This document shows positions 13,518 to 15,894 of a stretch of 15,894 nt of DNA, one piece after another; position 1 is the first letter of the stretch, and each line of letters opens with the position of its first letter. Origin of the DNA: Candidatus Gastranaerophilales bacterium. Its GTDB lineage: Bacteria; Cyanobacteriota; Vampirovibrionia; Gastranaerophilales; Gastranaerophilaceae. The notes beneath the pieces are model-generated. The model saw nothing but the letters and a program-made list of their open reading frames with translations, had not been told where the DNA came from and searched no databases. The stretch spans positions 1 through 15,894 of the forward strand of contig CALVAU010000205.1 of the NCBI GenBank assembly GCA_944325615.1, read 5' to 3'. The position numbers and the translations under genes are program-made.

Positions 13518-13829
13518 TTATGAAAAATCTATGTTATCAGTGGCTTGAAGCTGTTTTTTCTTTAAATTATGCATTACCGCATCGACTAGTAGCTCATAAG
13601 ATTTTGAGTTTTCAATATTAGGAAACTCTTCTTTAAGCTGTTCTCTGACCATTGCTTCCAGCCTCATTTCGTCAGAATTACTTTTCAACTCATCCACACC
13701 AGAAATCATTTTTATATAATCAGCAGATGAATTATCATTATTATTGGCAAACATCAACCAACGCAACTTCGGTGATATTTCATTCTTTAATGTTTTGACT
13801 ATTTTCAGATTTTTAAGCCTATTCAGCAT
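13518..13829 (-). CDS. Hypothetical 103-residue protein
   Basis: I do not recognise the family. The protein has a basic N-terminus (MLNRLKNLKIVKTLKNEISP), a short Asn-rich linker (NNNDNSSADYI), then an acidic helical region (about residues 40-95: VDELKSNSDEMRLEAMVREQ, LKEEFPNIENSKSYELLVDA). No signal peptide, membrane segment or cysteine is present. Its own promoter is likely (TATAAT at 13884-13889) and a terminator follows it, so it appears monocistronic between glyS and the TM1266-like gene. AGAGG (13840-13844) is a Shine-Dalgarno 10 bases before the ATG. Codon use and base composition look like the neighbours, and the continuous 103-codon frame flanked by signals supports a real gene. Confidence 0.65.
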   Translation of the reverse strand: MLNRLKNLKIVKTLKNEISPKLRWLMFANNNDNSSADYIKMISGVDELKSNSDEMRLEAMVREQLKEEFPNIENSKSYELLVDAVMHNLKKKQLQATDNIDFS

Positions 13830-13883
13830 GTCGATGTTACCTCTAACTTTTCTACACTTATTTTAGCTTTACCTTATTGTACC

Positions 13884-13889
13884 ATTATA
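13884..13889 (-). promoter_or_regulatory. Putative -10 of the 103-residue gene
   Basis: A perfect TATAAT on the minus strand sits 54 bases before the ATG at 13829, after the glyS 3' hairpin. The -35 region is only A/T-rich. The expected transcript start is near 13877. Confidence 0.4.
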
Positions 13890-13894
13890 AAATA

Positions 13895-13926
13895 CCCTCA
13901 AAAAAATAATTTACTTTTTTTGAAAG
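13895..13926 (-). terminator. Possible weak terminator after glyS
   Basis: In the minus-strand transcript CUUUC plus seven A pairs with seven U plus GAGGG (12 pairs including two G-U) around an eight-base loop, 15 bases after the glyS stop. The stem is mostly A-U and the U-tract is inside the stem, so efficiency is doubtful. Confidence 0.35.
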
Positions 13927-13941
13927 TTTATTTACAAATCT

Positions 13942-15894
13942 TTATAATTTACTGAAATCGCAGATATAATCATATTTCTGCTTTAATAAAGCCAATAGAG
14001 CAAGACGATTTTGTTTAACTTTTTCATCTTTATCCATGACAAGTACATCATTAAAGAATTTTTCAACTGACGGATTAATTTCTTCTAATTGCTTCAAATA
14101 TTTAGCATAATCACCTGTCGCTGATACTGTGTTAATCTGCTCTAAAAGCATATTTTCAGCAGGAAGATTAAATAAAGCTTTATCAACTTTTGCAAAAACA
14201 GGCTCTTTCAAAAGTCTTGAAACTCGATTTGCACTTTCAAGCATTTGAGGACAATTTAGTGTTGATACAACTTTTACTCTTTCTACATAATCTGCTAAAT
14301 TTTCAAGCGGATTTTTATTGAGAGCGCAAGCTTCCAATACATTTTTAGAATACTTATCACTCAAATATATAATCAATCTTTGGACTATAAATTCATTAAT
14401 TTCTTCACCGACTTTTCCTGATACTCGACTTACACAGTCATTTGCAGCTTTTTTGAATTTATCGACGATTGAGCCGCCTTCAAATTGTACAGGAAGATTC
14501 AATAGAGTCTCATCAATCAATTTTGTCAAATCTATATTCAAATTATTAGCCAAAATAGTTCTTATAATACCTAAAGCTGCACGTCTTACACCGAGTGGAT
14601 CTGAAGATCCAGTCGGTTTCTTGCCTTCTGCAAAAACTGCTGCAATTGTATCAATTTTATCAGCGATACCAACAATTTGACCTTCTACTGATTTTGCGGT
14701 TTCGCTTTCTGCATTCAATGGGAAATAATGTTCCTTAATCCCTTCAGATACTACATCCAACTCACCTGATACTCTTGCATAATCAGCTCCGATATAACCT
14801 TGAAGCTCTGTAAATTCAAATACAAGATTTGTTGTCAAATCAGCCTTGCTAAGAAGTGCTGTTCTTTCAATTGTTCTAGAATCAGAAATTCCAAGCTGAT
14901 TTGCAATAGTTCTTGATAATGATACAAGTCTTTGAGCTTTATCATACATTGAGCCCATGCCTTTTTGGAAGGTAATGCCTTTTAAATCTTCGACATAAGC
15001 TTCTAACGGCTTTTTAGTATCTTCATTGAAGAAAAATACTGCATCATCAAGTCTTGCTTTGATAACTCTTACATTACCTGCTTTAATATTCTCAAACTCA
15101 TCACCAAGGTAATTAGTCATTGTAATGAATTTGTTAATCAGTTTGCCATCTTTATACAATGCGAAATATCTTTGATGAACCGCCATTACAGTAACAACAA
15201 GTTCTTCAGGCAGTCTCAAATATTCTTCAGAAAAATCACAAACCGCAGGAACCGGATATTCCGTAATAAACGTAACTTCATCTAATAAATCATCTGTATA
15301 ATAAGGTTCTGCACCAAACTTTGCAGCTTCTTCTTTTGCTTTTTCAATAATTCTTTGTCTGCGCTCATTTTGATCAACAATTACACAGCAATTTCTCATC
15401 AATTCTACATAATCATCAGGATGACCGATTACTACATTTTGTTGCGCAAATCTGTGTCCTCGAGATACATTTGAGCTTTCTTTATCAATAATTTTAATTT
15501 TAACTTCATCTTTATCTAAAATTGAAACAATCCATCTTATAGGACGTGAAAATTTTTGCTCGTTATCAGCCCATCTCATAAAGTGAGAGCCTTGCAATTT
15601 CAAGACTAATGACGGAACATTTTCCTGCAAAAGTTCTACAATAGACTTTCCTTTAATAAGAATTTTGGCATGCAAATAATCATCTTCTAAATATAAATCC
15701 TCAGGAGATACCCCGTTTTTATTGGCGAAACCTAATCCGGCTTTTGTCAAATTGCCGTTTTCATCATAAGCAACTTTTTTTATAGGACCTTTTACTATTT
15801 TAACTTCATCTGGACTAACAGCTTCAAGTCCATCAACGATAACCGCCAAACGTCTTGGTGTCGCATATACTTTTATACCAGAAAAACCTACTTT
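13942..15894 (-). CDS. glyS: Glycyl-tRNA synthetase beta subunit, 5' end missing
   Basis: The visible 650 residues run off the right edge; the frame is open to the last base and begins KVGFSGIKVYATPRRLAVIV, so roughly the first 35-40 residues lie outside. A TTG at 15849 is not the real start. Beta-subunit hallmarks appear in order: ATPRRLAV (11-18), GSHFMRWADNEQKFSRPIRW (about 102-121), VHQRYFAL (about 239-246), RLDDAVFFF (about 281-289), LSKADLTTNLVFEFTELQG (about 348-366), and ADKIDTIAAVF leading into PTGSSDPLGVRRAALG (about 427-442). The C-terminal part (about 530-640) is the helical anticodon-binding DALR domain. With the alpha subunit GlyQ it forms the bacterial alpha2-beta2 enzyme charging tRNA-Gly; glyQ is probably just beyond the edge. 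The stop is TAA at 13942. Confidence 0.96.
   Translation of the reverse strand, partial: KVGFSGIKVYATPRRLAVIVDGLEAVSPDEVKIVKGPIKKVAYDENGNLTKAGLGFANKNGVSPEDLYLEDDYLHAKILIKGKSIVELLQENVPSLVLKLQGSHFMRWADNEQKFSRPIRWIVSILDKDEVKIKIIDKESSNVSRGHRFAQQNVVIGHPDDYVELMRNCCVIVDQNERRQRIIEKAKEEAAKFGAEPYYTDDLLDEVTFITEYPVPAVCDFSEEYLRLPEELVVTVMAVHQRYFALYKDGKLINKFITMTNYLGDEFENIKAGNVRVIKARLDDAVFFFNEDTKKPLEAYVEDLKGITFQKGMGSMYDKAQRLVSLSRTIANQLGISDSRTIERTALLSKADLTTNLVFEFTELQGYIGADYARVSGELDVVSEGIKEHYFPLNAESETAKSVEGQIVGIADKIDTIAAVFAEGKKPTGSSDPLGVRRAALGIIRTILANNLNIDLTKLIDETLLNLPVQFEGGSIVDKFKKAANDCVSRVSGKVGEEINEFIVQRLIIYLSDKYSKNVLEACALNKNPLENLADYVERVKVVSTLNCPQMLESANRVSRLLKEPVFAKVDKALFNLPAENMLLEQINTVSATGDYAKYLKQLEEINPSVEKFFNDVLVMDKDEKVKQNRLALLALLKQKYDYICDFSKL

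Noticed and set aside
13136..13932. Repeated TTTGAAAGTTTA motif downstream of two minus-strand genes
   Set aside because: It occurs only twice in very AT-rich intergenic DNA and is too short to set apart from chance.
14318..14680. 120-codon plus-strand frame inside glyS
   Set aside because: It lies opposite the conserved glyS catalytic region and has no start signal.

Overview
This is an AT-rich, gene-dense bacterial window with 18 protein genes and no RNA genes or mobile elements seen. The best guess for the host is a gut-type member of the non-photosynthetic cyanobacterial relatives (Gastranaerophilales / Melainabacteria). The reasons are the pseudopilin N-terminus (FTMAEVLITLGIIG, then a long globular domain with a DxNG...PN..G.D motif), the very low GC, the two-chain glycyl-tRNA synthetase and the sialic-acid-type epimerase fragment. 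This is inference from familiarity and no marker gene was compared; confidence is about 0.6. The start codons, Shine-Dalgarno sites and stops fit the standard bacterial code.

Layout from left to right. The 5' end of nanE runs off the left edge on the minus strand (1-112). Divergent from it is a two-gene plus-strand operon, an M16 zinc peptidase and a family-4 uracil-DNA glycosylase (183-2116). Its last bases overlap the end of a convergent acetolactate synthase large-subunit gene, ilvB (2113-3732). A hairpin terminator at 3785-3820 closes a five-gene minus-strand operon, read from 6869 down to 3839: polytopic membrane protein, small four-cysteine protein, RNase PH (rph), a secreted or lipidated protein built of 40-residue coiled-coil repeats, and a small secreted Lys/Ala-rich protein. 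A PHP-domain phosphoesterase (6921-7559, plus) converges on a type IV pilin-like prepilin (7562-8293, minus). The prepilin is divergent from a small XRE-family repressor-like gene (8360-8575), and the gap between them holds two matching palindromes.

Next is prfB (release factor 2) on the minus strand. Its reading frame is continuous only if the classical +1 programmed frameshift at CTT-TGA-C is used, so the true gene is 8581-9673. Two tandem paralogous membrane-protein genes (9768-11476, plus) end at a strong bidirectional terminator. The rest is minus strand: a UshA-like 5'-nucleotidase with no export signal, a small TM1266-type protein, an unrecognised 103-residue protein, and the beta subunit of glycyl-tRNA synthetase (glyS), which runs off the right edge.

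Most of the content is housekeeping: translation (glyS, prfB), RNA processing (rph), DNA repair, amino-acid synthesis and nucleotide or phosphate handling. The less explained parts are the secreted coiled-coil pair behind rph, the tandem membrane paralogues, the prepilin/repressor divergon with its paired operators, and several genes that lack a Shine-Dalgarno but have promoter-like sequence immediately before the ATG. None of the 18 genes ends in TGA; the only TGA met in a coding frame is the one decoded by frameshifting in prfB. No intergenic stretch exceeds 300 bases.
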